DNA of 64,000 bases from Desulfatitalea tepidiphila (GCF_001293685.1 NZ_BCAG01000003.1:2706501-2770500), one strand, 5' to 3'; numbered from the stretch's first letter, positions 18,257-27,120 are shown. The notes: generated by a model not told the origin, from the sequence alone. Translations and numbers: made by a program.

Positions 18257-18371
18257 TTCCTCCTCCTTTGTGCCGTTTGGTCGATCGATAGGATCGATTG
18301 GGAAAAATCTTCACGGTCCATGTTCCCCGTCACGTTGTCGGAGAGCAAAGGTGGTGCCATCTCAATGCGCA

Positions 18372-18400
18372 TTGACACGGCCCACAAACTAATATAGATT
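18372..18400 (+). promoter_or_regulatory. putative sigma70 promoter upstream of the cache-sigma54 regulator
   Basis: A perfect TTGACA at 18372-18377 is followed after 17 bases by TAGATT, or after 15 by TATAGA, about 65 bases before the regulator start. The -10 element is weak. It lies between the divergent TSUP operon and the regulator. Confidence 0.45.
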
Positions 18401-18463
18401 ATCACCTTCAATTTCAGGTTGTTAGAAAAAAGCTTATGCTTCTGACCACAGGAGCCGCCCAAG

Positions 18464-20983
18464 ATGCTGCACATTTTCAAACGCAGGCCATCCGAAGAGG
18501 GGCGCAATTTGCGCGATGCCCCCGGCGCAAGCACGCTTCAAGCAAAAATGCGCCTCGGGCTGATCCCGCCCATTATCCTCGTACTCGTTCTGACCGGCTA
18601 CCTTTCCTTTAGACTTCATGCCGTATTCATAAACGAAATGCTCGAAAGTGCCGCCCGTCTGCAGGTGCAGGCCCTATCACGGGATGTGGAATCCTATCTC
18701 GCAGCCGGCGCCCGGGATTTGCGCCTAATTGCCAGAAACGCACCGGATCCGGAAGCATTGCGCAATCACCTCGCAACACTGGGCACGTCGTCGGGCATAC
18801 GTTATCTCGAACTCTCCTTTATCTCGCAAAAGACCGATCAACACCGTTTCTTCTTCACGCATGAAAAGGAGATTCATCAGGCCGCGCCGCAGCATGCCGA
18901 CCAGATCGACCCTGGCCCGCTCAGCTTTTACGACCAACTGAGCCACCTAGCGCCGGGCCAGGTATGGGCGTCGAAAGTATTGAGGCTTGAGTATCCCCTT
19001 TTTTCCACCGAACACCCCAATCAAAAGGTCGTTGCCTGGGTGATATTTTTTGGAACGCCTGTTGCAGGAGTCAAATCTGGTCAAAGCGGATATCTGTTGC
19101 TGGCCGCCGAGGTCCGCGGGCTGCGCGACATCCTCACCAGGCATCGTGCCGAAACCTTTGCCATTCGTTCCAAAGTTCAGGGGACCGGAAAAGGCGGAAG
19201 CTATTTCGTCGATGCGGAAGGGTGGATTTTGTTTGAAGCTGAAGCGGTCGAATCCCCAATAACCGAGCTGGGTACCGATATGGCGCGGGCCGACTTTTCA
19301 GGCACCCTCGGAAACGAAAACCTGTCGGTGGCTTTTTTGCCCGATCAGGCATTCGAGAGTTATTGGAGAATGATCGCCGATATCCGCTACGGTCGCAGCG
19401 GCGTCATCTGGCAAAAAGGCCCCGGCGCCCCAAAAAGCATCTTGGGTGACCGGTATACCGCCTATGCGCCGGTATGGTTCCACGGGGACAAAACCGGCCG
19501 GCCGACCATCTATGGCGGCGTCACCATCAGCGAGCGCTCTCGTTTGACCGAAATCGCCATGTTCAAACAGATCGACATCATATTCATCATCATTCTCGTG
19601 ACAGTGCTGCTGTTCATCGTTCTCATCGAATTATTAGGCCGAACCATCACCCTGCCGATCCGACGACTCGTGTCGGCACTTGACCACATCCGCCGGAACG
19701 GAAGCGGGGAACCCTTGTCGATCAAATGCCGGGGACAGGAGATCCAGCGCCTTCAAGCCGGTATCAACCAAGTACTGGAAGCGATTCAGCAAAGAAGCGC
19801 CGATGAGCAGATGGTGACGATGGAACGCCAGGCCGCCGCACTTAAGGATCTGACACCACTCACCGAAACGGATATTCCCTCGTTGTCTTTGGATCGAACA
19901 AAAGACATTTTGTCGGAGATGGTCGGCGTGGGCCCAAAAATTGAGCGATTGAAGCAGGAAATCCTCAAAGCGGCCCGGGCCGGCGCCGATGTGCTCATTC
20001 TCGGAGAGACCGGCACCGGCAAGCAACTCACTGCGGAAGCCATTCACCGCCACAGCCAACGGTGCAACCAGCCTTTCGTGGCCATCAATTGCGGGGAACT
20101 GGACGAAAATCTCCTGCTGGACACTTTGTTCGGCCACGTGAAAGGGGCCTTTACCGAGGCCAGGACCGGCCGTAAAGGCGCATTCCTGGAGGCCGAAGGG
20201 GGCATCCTTTTTCTGGACGAAATCCAGACGGCCTCTCCACGGGTACAACAGGCGCTCTTGCGGGCCACGGCCCAGCGCAAGATAAAACCGCTGGGCAGCG
20301 ACAAAGAGATCGACATCGATGTCCGACTGATCGCCGCCACCAATGCGGACCTCAGCCGACTGGTGGAACAGGGCGTCTTTCGCCAGGATCTTTACTTCCG
20401 CCTCAAGGTCATCACCATTGCAACACCCTCGTTGCGTGAACAGCCGGAAAGCATTGTGATCCTGGCATGGCACTATTTCCTTAAAGCCAGGGAAATGGCA
20501 CGGAAGGAACAACTGCTCCTGACCAAAGGTGCGATGGAAAAAATGAAACGGTACCGCTGGCCGGGCAATGTCCGCGAACTGATCAATTGCATCACGCGGG
20601 CCGTGGTCATGGCCGAGGGACGGTTGATCCGGGCCGACGATATGGCTCTTGAAGGCGATGACAATTTGGTGCAACGGCTGCAGTCCGATGAGCCGGGCCG
20701 CGATTCGGTCGCCAATACCCAGGTCAATGAATCAGATGCGGCCGCAATCGCCCTCCACCATAGGCTGAACACCCGGCAGGCCAACATCTATCCCCTGATT
20801 GTCAGCCAGGGAGGCATCACCCGCAGCGAATACCACGCGTTCTGGGAAGGCGCCATCTCGTCCAGGACGGCCCTCTATGACCTGCAGGATCTGGTCGACA
20901 AAGGATTGCTGCGAAAACTCGGTCAGGGGCCGGCCACGCGTTATGTCCCCTGCGCGAATGTCTCACCCCAACAAGAACCTTGA
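18464..20983 (+). CDS. membrane-bound sensor / sigma54-type AAA+ regulator with GAFTEA loop
   Basis: An 839-residue one-component regulator. A membrane helix near residues 35-55 is followed by a periplasmic cache-like sensor domain (about 60-365), a second helix (about 370-390), a HAMP-like segment and a coiled coil. The AAA+ domain has Walker A GETGTGKQ (about 513-520) and Walker B GGILFLDE. The sigma54-contacting loop, normally GAFTGA, reads GAFTEA at about residue 560. The C-terminus has a winged-helix-like segment instead of a clear Fis-type HTH. AGGAG nine bases upstream supports the ATG. Its stop overlaps the next gene's start (TGATG). It faces the TSUP operon, its likely target. Confidence 0.85.
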   Translation: MLHIFKRRPSEEGRNLRDAPGASTLQAKMRLGLIPPIILVLVLTGYLSFRLHAVFINEMLESAARLQVQALSRDVESYLAAGARDLRLIARNAPDPEALRNHLATLGTSSGIRYLELSFISQKTDQHRFFFTHEKEIHQAAPQHADQIDPGPLSFYDQLSHLAPGQVWASKVLRLEYPLFSTEHPNQKVVAWVIFFGTPVAGVKSGQSGYLLLAAEVRGLRDILTRHRAETFAIRSKVQGTGKGGSYFVDAEGWILFEAEAVESPITELGTDMARADFSGTLGNENLSVAFLPDQAFESYWRMIADIRYGRSGVIWQKGPGAPKSILGDRYTAYAPVWFHGDKTGRPTIYGGVTISERSRLTEIAMFKQIDIIFIIILVTVLLFIVLIELLGRTITLPIRRLVSALDHIRRNGSGEPLSIKCRGQEIQRLQAGINQVLEAIQQRSADEQMVTMERQAAALKDLTPLTETDIPSLSLDRTKDILSEMVGVGPKIERLKQEILKAARAGADVLILGETGTGKQLTAEAIHRHSQRCNQPFVAINCGELDENLLLDTLFGHVKGAFTEARTGRKGAFLEAEGGILFLDEIQTASPRVQQALLRATAQRKIKPLGSDKEIDIDVRLIAATNADLSRLVEQGVFRQDLYFRLKVITIATPSLREQPESIVILAWHYFLKAREMARKEQLLLTKGAMEKMKRYRWPGNVRELINCITRAVVMAEGRLIRADDMALEGDDNLVQRLQSDEPGRDSVANTQVNESDAAAIALHHRLNTRQANIYPLIVSQGGITRSEYHAFWEGAISSRTALYDLQDLVDKGLLRKLGQGPATRYVPCANVSPQQEP

Positions 20984-23601
20984 TGTGGCGGTGCGCCATG
21001 AAAATCGGGATGTTGAACCTGTTCAAGAAAAGAAAATCTGCGAAGGCCACTCACGAAGCGCTCATGACGGCTTTCAACTACAAGTATGCCAACTTCAAGG
21101 CGATTCTGGAATCCAACTCCGAACTTCTCAAAATCCTGACGGATATCGAACATAAACTGCGGGGGCAGGCCTTCCTTGGCGCGACCTGCCTGGAGAGCCA
21201 GACCCCCCAGATTGCCTTCCATGCCGATCGTATGATCCGGAGCTTCGAGAATCTCAGCGGCCGCCCCTGCCCGCACCTGAACCAGGCATACGCGACCATC
21301 ATGCGGGCCTTGCAGCCGGCGCGCAGCGTGCCGCTGCCAAGGCCGATTTCCGGCTTTACCATTGAATACCGCGACATCACACGGGACTTGCTGACCACGG
21401 TGGGCGGGAAAAACGCCGTTCTCGGCGAGGTCGGGAACAAGCTCCGGCTTCCGGTTCCCATGGGGTTTGCCGTAACTACCTCCGCATACGACCGCATTAT
21501 CCATGTCAACCAATTGGATCAGGCCATCCAGCAGTTGAAACAGACCGTGGATATCATAGAGACCAAGACGATCATGCAGGCCAGCGAGCAGCTGCAGCGG
21601 CGGATCATGGCAGCCGAGGTGCCCGAAGACCTGGCCGAGGCGATTCTTGGCGCCTATGACCGGATGGCGGCGCAGCGCCGGCAACCGAACGCGCCGCTAT
21701 TGGTCTCGATGCGCAGCAGCGCGGTCATGGAAGACAGCTGGCTCTCCTTTGCCGGACAGTATCTGACAGTCCTGAATGTCCCGCGCGAGGAGATCCTGGA
21801 AGCCTATAAACGTGTGATAGCCAGTCTGTTCACACCTCGGGCCATCATTTATCAGCTGCACATGGGCGTCCCATTGGCAGAGGCCGCCATGGGCGTGGCC
21901 TGCTTGGAAATGGTGGCCAGCAAGGCCAGCGGTGTCATGTACACACGCGATCCCCTTCATCTGGCAGAGAACCGGATCGTCATCAATGCCGTCTGGGGCC
22001 TGGGCGCCTATGCCGTCGATGGCATGGTGCCGCCGGACACCTATCTGCTTTCCAGGGGAGCCCCTCCTGAAATTCTCGATAAAAAAATCTCGGAAAAGCC
22101 GGTCCGCCTGATCTCCAGGAAGGAAGGCGATGTGATCGAGGAGAAGGTTTCAGAGGAGCTCATGCACCACGCCTGCCTGAGCGATACCCAGGCGGTCCAA
22201 CTGGCCGAATACGGCCGGCAGCTGGAAACCTATTTTGAATGCGCTCAGGATGTGGAATGGGCGATGGATGAAAACGGACGGCTCGTTATCCTTCAATCCC
22301 GCCCGCTGCGGCTGGAGCCCATCTCCGACCACCCTTCGCTCTCCAATACGCCGGCGCTGTCGGGATACACCGTCTTACTGGAAGGCGGGGATGTCGCCTG
22401 CCCGGGGGCCGCCAGCGGACCGGCCGTGCACGTGCACGGCGAGAACGATCTGGCCAACTTTCCGGAGGACGGAATTCTCGTGTCCCACCAGGCCTCGGCC
22501 GAGTTCGTTCTGGTCATGGGCAAGGCGAAAGCGATCGTGGCCGAGTCGGGCAGCGTCACGGGGCATCTGGCCGCCCTGGTCAAAGAGTACATGGTGCCCA
22601 CCCTGCTCAACGCGCCTCTCGCAACACAAGCCATCGCGCCGGGAACCGAGATCACGGTCGACGCCAATCACGCCCGAATCTATCAAGGACGGATACCGGA
22701 ACTGCTCAGCGCCCAGCCCGTCAAACAGCCCCCCCTCACGGAAGAGCATAAGGCCCTGCGAAGCAAAACCGACCTGATCACCCCGTTGAATCTTTTCGAT
22801 CCGAAATCGCCCAGCTTCGCGCCGCAGCATTGCCGAACCATTCACGACATCATGCGCTATGTGCACGAGAAAGCGTACGGCGAAATTTTCAAGCTCGGGG
22901 ATATGGTCGCCGATCACGAGCGCCTGTCGGTTCGTTTGATCGCCCCTCTGCCCCTGGACCTTTACCTGATCGATCTGGGCGGCGGTTTGAGCGTCTCCCC
23001 GACCACCACCTCGACCGTCAAACCTGAACAGATCACATCCGCGCCGTTCAAGGCGTTGTTGAAAGGGCTGCTCTACGAGGGACTTCGGTCAGAGGAACCC
23101 CGCCCCGTGGACCTTCGCGGCTTTTTTGCGGTAATGTCCCGCCAGATCGCGTCACCCCAATCCGCCGGTATCGAACGCTTTGGAGATAAAAGCTTCGGCA
23201 TTATTTCCGATTCCTATTTGAACTTCAGCTCCCGGGTCGGATACCATTATAGCGTGCTGGACGCCTACTGCGGCGAAACGGCGACAGAAAACTATATCAA
23301 TTTTGAGTTCAAGGGCGGTGCGGCTGACAGCCTTCGCCGAGGCCGAAGGGCGCGCATGATTCAACAAGTGCTTGTCACATTAGGGTTTCAGGTCCGAACC
23401 GTGGAAGACCGGGTGACCGCGCGCTTCGCCAAGCGTCCGAAACCGGAAACGGAAGACCGGCTGGATCAACTGGGGCGTCTGCTGATCTTCACCCGCCAAA
23501 TGGATATGCTGATGTCCGATGAAGCGGTGGTCAAGCGAATGGCTACATGCTTTTTGGATGGCAACTATCAATTGTGCCGAACGATCCTGAAAGAACGTTG
23601 A
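20983..23601 (+). CDS. PEP synthase-like protein (PPDK N-terminal ATP-grasp plus phosphohistidine domain), atypical C-terminus
   Basis: An 872-residue protein. After about 125 unfamiliar residues comes a PEP/pyruvate-binding ATP-grasp domain (TTVGGKNAVLGEV, MRSSAVMEDSWLSFAGQYLTVLNV, ARKASGVMYTRDP-like region). A swivelling phosphohistidine domain follows (AESGSVTGHLAALVKEY, with His528 at the expected phosphorylation position). The C-terminal 270 residues do not show the TIM-barrel PEP-binding domain of PpsA or PpdK. It may act as a phosphoryl-transfer or dikinase-like protein. The ATG used overlaps the preceding stop (TGATG); a start at 20998 is also possible. It is translationally coupled to the sigma54-type regulator. 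Confidence 0.8.
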   Translation: MWRCAMKIGMLNLFKKRKSAKATHEALMTAFNYKYANFKAILESNSELLKILTDIEHKLRGQAFLGATCLESQTPQIAFHADRMIRSFENLSGRPCPHLNQAYATIMRALQPARSVPLPRPISGFTIEYRDITRDLLTTVGGKNAVLGEVGNKLRLPVPMGFAVTTSAYDRIIHVNQLDQAIQQLKQTVDIIETKTIMQASEQLQRRIMAAEVPEDLAEAILGAYDRMAAQRRQPNAPLLVSMRSSAVMEDSWLSFAGQYLTVLNVPREEILEAYKRVIASLFTPRAIIYQLHMGVPLAEAAMGVACLEMVASKASGVMYTRDPLHLAENRIVINAVWGLGAYAVDGMVPPDTYLLSRGAPPEILDKKISEKPVRLISRKEGDVIEEKVSEELMHHACLSDTQAVQLAEYGRQLETYFECAQDVEWAMDENGRLVILQSRPLRLEPISDHPSLSNTPALSGYTVLLEGGDVACPGAASGPAVHVHGENDLANFPEDGILVSHQASAEFVLVMGKAKAIVAESGSVTGHLAALVKEYMVPTLLNAPLATQAIAPGTEITVDANHARIYQGRIPELLSAQPVKQPPLTEEHKALRSKTDLITPLNLFDPKSPSFAPQHCRTIHDIMRYVHEKAYGEIFKLGDMVADHERLSVRLIAPLPLDLYLIDLGGGLSVSPTTTSTVKPEQITSAPFKALLKGLLYEGLRSEEPRPVDLRGFFAVMSRQIASPQSAGIERFGDKSFGIISDSYLNFSSRVGYHYSVLDAYCGETATENYINFEFKGGAADSLRRGRRARMIQQVLVTLGFQVRTVEDRVTARFAKRPKPETEDRLDQLGRLLIFTRQMDMLMSDEAVVKRMATCFLDGNYQLCRTILKER

Positions 23602-23687
23602 TTTCCCGGCAATGGCTGATGCTGCGGGTCCGTCCCTTCATTCTGCTGGGAGTCGAAGATCTTAGCAAACAGGTCCTTAGGCGAATT

Positions 23688-23882
23688 TCAATCATCCACC
23701 CAGGAGATGCACTCCACGGGGCATGAATCGATGGCTTCTTCGACGCAGTCATCCTTTGCCTTGGGCTTGATCACCTTGGCCTTCTGGGTATCATCGTCGA
23801 ATTCGAAGACTTCCGGGCACAGTTCGGAACAAGTTTCGCATCCCTCGCACGCGTCTTCATCGATCTCAATGTGTTTGGCCAT
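23688..23882 (-). CDS. fdx: [4Fe-4S] ferredoxin
   Basis: A 64-residue electron-transfer protein. The cluster ligands are Cys12, Cys15 and Cys18 (CEGCETCSELCP) plus a distant Cys followed by Pro near the C-terminus (SCPVEC). The second cluster motif is degenerate, so it should bind a single [4Fe-4S] cluster, as in Desulfovibrio ferredoxin I. The protein is highly acidic. AAGGAGGAG upstream of the ATG is a strong Shine-Dalgarno, suggesting high expression. It is a stand-alone gene and could supply electrons to or from oxidoreductases such as Ior or the OYE-type enzyme elsewhere in the window. Confidence 0.93.
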   Translation of the reverse strand: MAKHIEIDEDACEGCETCSELCPEVFEFDDDTQKAKVIKPKAKDDCVEEAIDSCPVECISWVDD

Positions 23883-23915
23883 AGTCTCCTCCTTTAAAAA
23901 TTCTGCTGGTTACTG

Positions 23916-23939
23916 AAAAAAACTCGGATGGACCGAGTT
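23916..23939 (-). terminator. intrinsic terminator after the adenosine-specific kinase gene
   Basis: On the minus strand AACTCGG, a five-base loop and CCGAGTT form a perfect 7-bp stem followed by a run of T residues (plus-strand A run 23916-23922). It lies 40 bases past the stop of the kinase gene and just upstream of the ferredoxin gene, separating the two units. Confidence 0.8.
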
Positions 23940-23978
23940 CTTAAAAATCTCAGGCAGCGTGACCTTCCGTATCGAAGA

Positions 23979-24461
23979 TTACATTTTGTATCCGATGGCC
24001 CTCAAGAAGGATTTGCGTTTGGCAATCTCTTCATCACCCTCTATCCCTTTGGTTCGATATCCGTCGATGACCCCCAGAATACCGCGCCCCATCTCCGTTT
24101 CCGCCACAATCACTTCCACCGGATTGGCGGTTGCGCAAAACACGCGGCACACCTCGGGCACCCGCTTGACCGCATTGAGCACGTTGACGGGAAACATGTC
24201 GCGCATAAAAATGATGAAGCTGTGCCCGGCTCCCAGATTCAATGCGTTCCTTTGGGCGAGGGCGATCAAACCGTCGTCCGTGCCGGCGAACCGGACCAGG
24301 CAGACGTCGGACGCCTCGCAGAAGGCAACGCCGAATTTAGCGCCTGGCACCGTATTGACCATGGCTTCGTAAAGATCTTCGACCGTTTTGATAAAATGCG
24401 AATGGCCTAAAATGAAATTGAGTTGTTCTGGATTTTCAATGGGAATGGTTTTGATTTCCAC
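23979..24461 (-). CDS. adenosine-specific kinase family protein (PF04008 type)
   Basis: A 160-residue cytoplasmic protein matching the small adenosine-specific kinase family first described in archaea. Recognisable segments are NFILGHSHFIKTVEDLYEAM, GVAFCEASDVCLVRFAGTD and FCATANPVEVIVAET, and the length fits the family. Phosphorylation of adenosine to AMP is inferred from the family; activity in bacteria is little studied. The start is a GTG with CAGGAGCGG upstream. An intrinsic terminator follows at 23916-23939. The region just upstream carries the 20-base motif also found upstream of upp. Confidence 0.85.
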   Translation of the reverse strand: MEIKTIPIENPEQLNFILGHSHFIKTVEDLYEAMVNTVPGAKFGVAFCEASDVCLVRFAGTDDGLIALAQRNALNLGAGHSFIIFMRDMFPVNVLNAVKRVPEVCRVFCATANPVEVIVAETEMGRGILGVIDGYRTKGIEGDEEIAKRKSFLRAIGYKM

Positions 24462-24522
24462 GGCACCGCTCCTGATCTGGTTGTTGGATCACCTGTGGAT
24501 GGCATGGCCCCAGAGGGGAAGG

Positions 24523-24542
24523 ATAAGATCGACTGCATCCCA
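24523..24542. repeat. 20-base motif shared with 10107-10126
   Basis: ATAAGATCGACTGCATCCCA differs from the copy at 10107-10126 at one position. It lies between the GlgA-like gene and the adenosine-specific kinase, upstream of the latter. No hairpin surrounds this copy. Confidence 0.45.
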
Positions 24543-24559
24543 ATATGGCACAAATCCGC

Positions 24560-26107
24560 TCAAGCTGCAATTTGTGATAACGCATCGGGATCATTCCGAT
24601 CCAACAACGGCCGCTCCAACGCACGGTTGTAAAGATCGACCATCTGGCGCGCCGTCTCCTCGGGAGCGAACCGCACCAGGCTCTGGGCCATGATGCGTCG
24701 TACCTGGGACGCTCGGACCGCGCAGGGCTGCTGGAAAAAGGCCATGGCCTGATCCAATGCCCAGAAAAATCCGGCCGCATCGAAATGCTTGAACAAGAAA
24801 CCCGATCCACAGTTGTCCTGAGGTCTCAAATCCTCCACGCAATCGTGGATCGCACCTGCATCGTGACCCACCGGCAAGGCGCCGTACCGCTGCCCGATTC
24901 TGCACGGCAGGGCACACGGGTCCAAATAGAGCGGCATGAGGACAAATTCCGCGCCGGCATAGGCCAGCCGGTAGAGCCGGGCGTCGAAATCACAAACCGC
25001 GGCACGCTCCTCAAGGTGCCGTCGACGAATCAATGCGCGCATCTGTTCCTGAAGATCGCCGTCCGCAACAAATACGATCTGAAGTCGTTGCTCCCGATAC
25101 CGTTCCAGCACCTCTGGAAGCATGTCGGCCATGAGCCGACTGCCCGGTCGCGCGGCATCCAGGCGAGTGGGCCAAAAACACAACGGGGCCGCCGAATCCA
25201 TGGGCAGATGCACCAATTCCTGGATGTAAAGTTTGTTATGCAGTTTGGCGGCAAAGTGGGTATCCGGTCCATAAGGCCGCATCAGGGTGCGGTCCGTGGC
25301 CGGGTTGAAGGAGGCATCCGGTGCCGGGGCCACGGCGTGGAGGCATCCGGCTGTTCGTTTGTTTTGTAGTTCGACCTTCAACCAGCCACCGACATGGTTG
25401 TTCCTTTCATCGGTCACTGTATCCAGGTAGGTCTGGCTGAGGGTGTGGGCCAGGTGACTGGCGAACAGGCCGCTGGTCAGAATCTCTATGGGGTTGGTCT
25501 CTCTCGTCTCCTGGTAGTTGACGGGCATCCGGCTGAAAAAGCAATGGTGCCAGAAGGATGCGACGTCAATGCCGCGATCTTCGATGGTAGACATCAGTAG
25601 CTGCGGAGAATCCATGCGGTACATCGTAAACAGACAACGAATACCCAAGCTCCGGGCCATGGGCGGAATCAACCCGGTCATCCAGTCGTAGCAGTGGATC
25701 AGGTCCGGTCGCACTTCCGGAATGATACGGTTGATCACCTCCCGCTGAAAGTTCAGGGCGATGCGGATATTCTCCCAATCCGTAGAGAGAAACAGTCTGG
25801 GGTAATAGTAAAACGACCGATCCTCTGCCAGATGGAGACGGCTTTCGGGAAGTGCCTGCCGGTGTTTGTGGAAATCGATCCCCGCTACACGCTTGGCGTT
25901 CGCCTTGAACAGGTTGCGATAATTGGGCATGGCCAGGTGCACATCCACGCCCAACTCGATAAGCATATGGATGTGTGCCGCGCAAATGTCACCCAACCCG
26001 CCCGCCCGGGCCGAAATCGTCCCGGAAGCCGGAGCCATGCCTGTAGGCAGGAAGGTCACCTCGGGCGTCACGACGAGTATTCGGGGGGTAGCGGTGGATT
26101 TATCCAT
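24560..26107 (-). CDS. divergent glycogen/starch synthase-like GT5 glycosyltransferase
   Basis: A 515-residue protein with the overall GT5 (GlgA) layout. The N-terminal part has ILVVTPEVTFLP and ARAGGLGDICAAH; a mid-protein RPDLIHCYDWMTGLIPPMA corresponds to the GlgA HANDWHT segment; the C-terminal Rossmann half has LMPLYLDPCALPCRIGQRYG. Several functional positions differ from classical GlgA: the ADP-glucose-binding Lys of KxGGL is Arg, the His after DW is Met, and the Glu of the EPCGL motif is Asp. Either substrate specificity has changed or activity is reduced. AGGAGG is ideally placed before the ATG. The only other glycogen gene in the window is glgP, 11 kb away. Confidence 0.72.
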   Translation of the reverse strand: MDKSTATPRILVVTPEVTFLPTGMAPASGTISARAGGLGDICAAHIHMLIELGVDVHLAMPNYRNLFKANAKRVAGIDFHKHRQALPESRLHLAEDRSFYYYPRLFLSTDWENIRIALNFQREVINRIIPEVRPDLIHCYDWMTGLIPPMARSLGIRCLFTMYRMDSPQLLMSTIEDRGIDVASFWHHCFFSRMPVNYQETRETNPIEILTSGLFASHLAHTLSQTYLDTVTDERNNHVGGWLKVELQNKRTAGCLHAVAPAPDASFNPATDRTLMRPYGPDTHFAAKLHNKLYIQELVHLPMDSAAPLCFWPTRLDAARPGSRLMADMLPEVLERYREQRLQIVFVADGDLQEQMRALIRRRHLEERAAVCDFDARLYRLAYAGAEFVLMPLYLDPCALPCRIGQRYGALPVGHDAGAIHDCVEDLRPQDNCGSGFLFKHFDAAGFFWALDQAMAFFQQPCAVRASQVRRIMAQSLVRFAPEETARQMVDLYNRALERPLLDRNDPDALSQIAA

Positions 26108-26188
26108 CTACACACCTCCTCTTGAAACCATGAAAGACATTGCTTCGAAACCTGGTATCCGGGGAGGGCACGATTAATAGATTTGATC

Positions 26189-26374
26189 TTAGTCTTCGCA
26201 GGTCGATTGAGATTGCAAAAAGCAGGTTGTCCCCAACGGGGTTCGTTCGAAAAACGACGGTTGAAGCCGGGTCGGAAGGACCCGGATGCAGGATTCGGGG
26301 AAAAGAGACGATAACGTCTCGATCAAACCCCTTTTCGATTCGGCCTTATCTGAAAACAAGACGATGGTATGCAC
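26189..26374 (-). CDS. short receiver-like ORF, possibly a truncated response regulator
   Basis: A 61-residue open frame with a GTG start and AAAGGTGG at acceptable spacing. Its first 33 residues (HTIVLFSDKAESKRGLIETL...) resemble the first strand and helix of a degenerate receiver-like domain, after which the similarity stops. It is therefore either a remnant of a response regulator or a small protein of unknown role. It sits in the 320-base gap between the GlgA-like gene and the receiver protein at 26430, which otherwise holds no gene. Confidence 0.35.
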   Translation of the reverse strand: MHTIVLFSDKAESKRGLIETLSSLFPESCIRVLPTRLQPSFFERTPLGTTCFLQSQSTCED

Positions 26375-26429
26375 CTTGGGCCACCTTTGCTGAGGGGGTG
26401 TGATGCGGTCGGCACGCCTCCGCGATTCC

Positions 26430-26942
26430 CTATGCCATCACTTCTGAAAACTGTTGGTATGCGACTTGTTTGAGCATCTCCCTTACGGTTTTCAGATCAA
26501 AGGGTTTGGACAGAAAACCATCCACGGTGGTGGAAGCGCCGATACGCGCTGCCAGCTCATCTGTGCAATGTCCCGTCATCAGGATGACCTTGATACCGAA
26601 ACAGTGCCTTTTGGCGGCCTCAGCCAATTCATAGCCATCCATACCCGGCATTTCGAAATCGGTGAGCAGAATATCGTAATGGGCGGCTTTCAGCAGACAT
26701 AAAGCCCCTATCCCGTCCTCCGCCGTTGCGGTCTGATATCCCAAATGGTCAAGCAATTCTGCGGTGAGAGACAAAACACAAGCATTGTCATCCACGATAA
26801 GAACCCGTTTGGGACCGGGTTCCACTCCCGAAATACGATCCCTGGCCGCTGACAATGCGCCGTGCCCCAGCGCTTCGCCGGGCACCGCTCCTAAACAGGT
26901 CTGCCGGGTTTGAAAGCTCCTCCCGAAACTATTGATTGCCAT
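26430..26942 (-). CDS. single-domain response regulator (CheY-like receiver with N-terminal extension)
   Basis: A 170-residue protein with a disordered N-terminal extension of about 45 residues and one receiver domain: acidic pair Asp51-Asp52 (VLIVDDN), phosphoacceptor Asp95 (LLTDFEMPG), Thr in LMTGH and Lys146 (LSKPF). There is no output domain, so it should act in a phosphorelay or by protein contact. The ATG at 26942 has AAAGGAG; a longer frame to 26996 is less likely. It opens the signalling island. Two NarL-like inverted heptamer pairs lie about 150-200 bases upstream. Confidence 0.85.
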   Translation of the reverse strand: MAINSFGRSFQTRQTCLGAVPGEALGHGALSAARDRISGVEPGPKRVLIVDDNACVLSLTAELLDHLGYQTATAEDGIGALCLLKAAHYDILLTDFEMPGMDGYELAEAAKRHCFGIKVILMTGHCTDELAARIGASTTVDGFLSKPFDLKTVREMLKQVAYQQFSEVMA

Positions 26943-27093
26943 GTCGCCGCTCCTTTCCCCCTTTGTATCCGGCTGGATGGCGGGGGCGAACACCAAGCCG
27001 ATGAAAGCGCACCCTATTCAACCCTCAGTTTTCTTATAAGTCAGGGACGGGCAAGGGACAATCGGCATAACTGCCCAATCTGAAATCTAACAT

Positions 27094-27111
27094 ATGGGTA
27101 CTTTTACCTAT
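27094..27111. promoter_or_regulatory. NarL-like inverted heptamer pair, site 1
   Basis: ATGGGTA-CTTT-TACCTAT. Each half fits the NarL/NarP heptamer TACYYMT (or its complement AKRRGTA), arranged back-to-back with a 4-base spacer instead of the classical 7-2-7. It lies in the divergent region between the receiver gene at 26430 and the small plus-strand gene at 27251. Confidence 0.55.
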
Positions 27112-27120
27112 TGCCCATCA

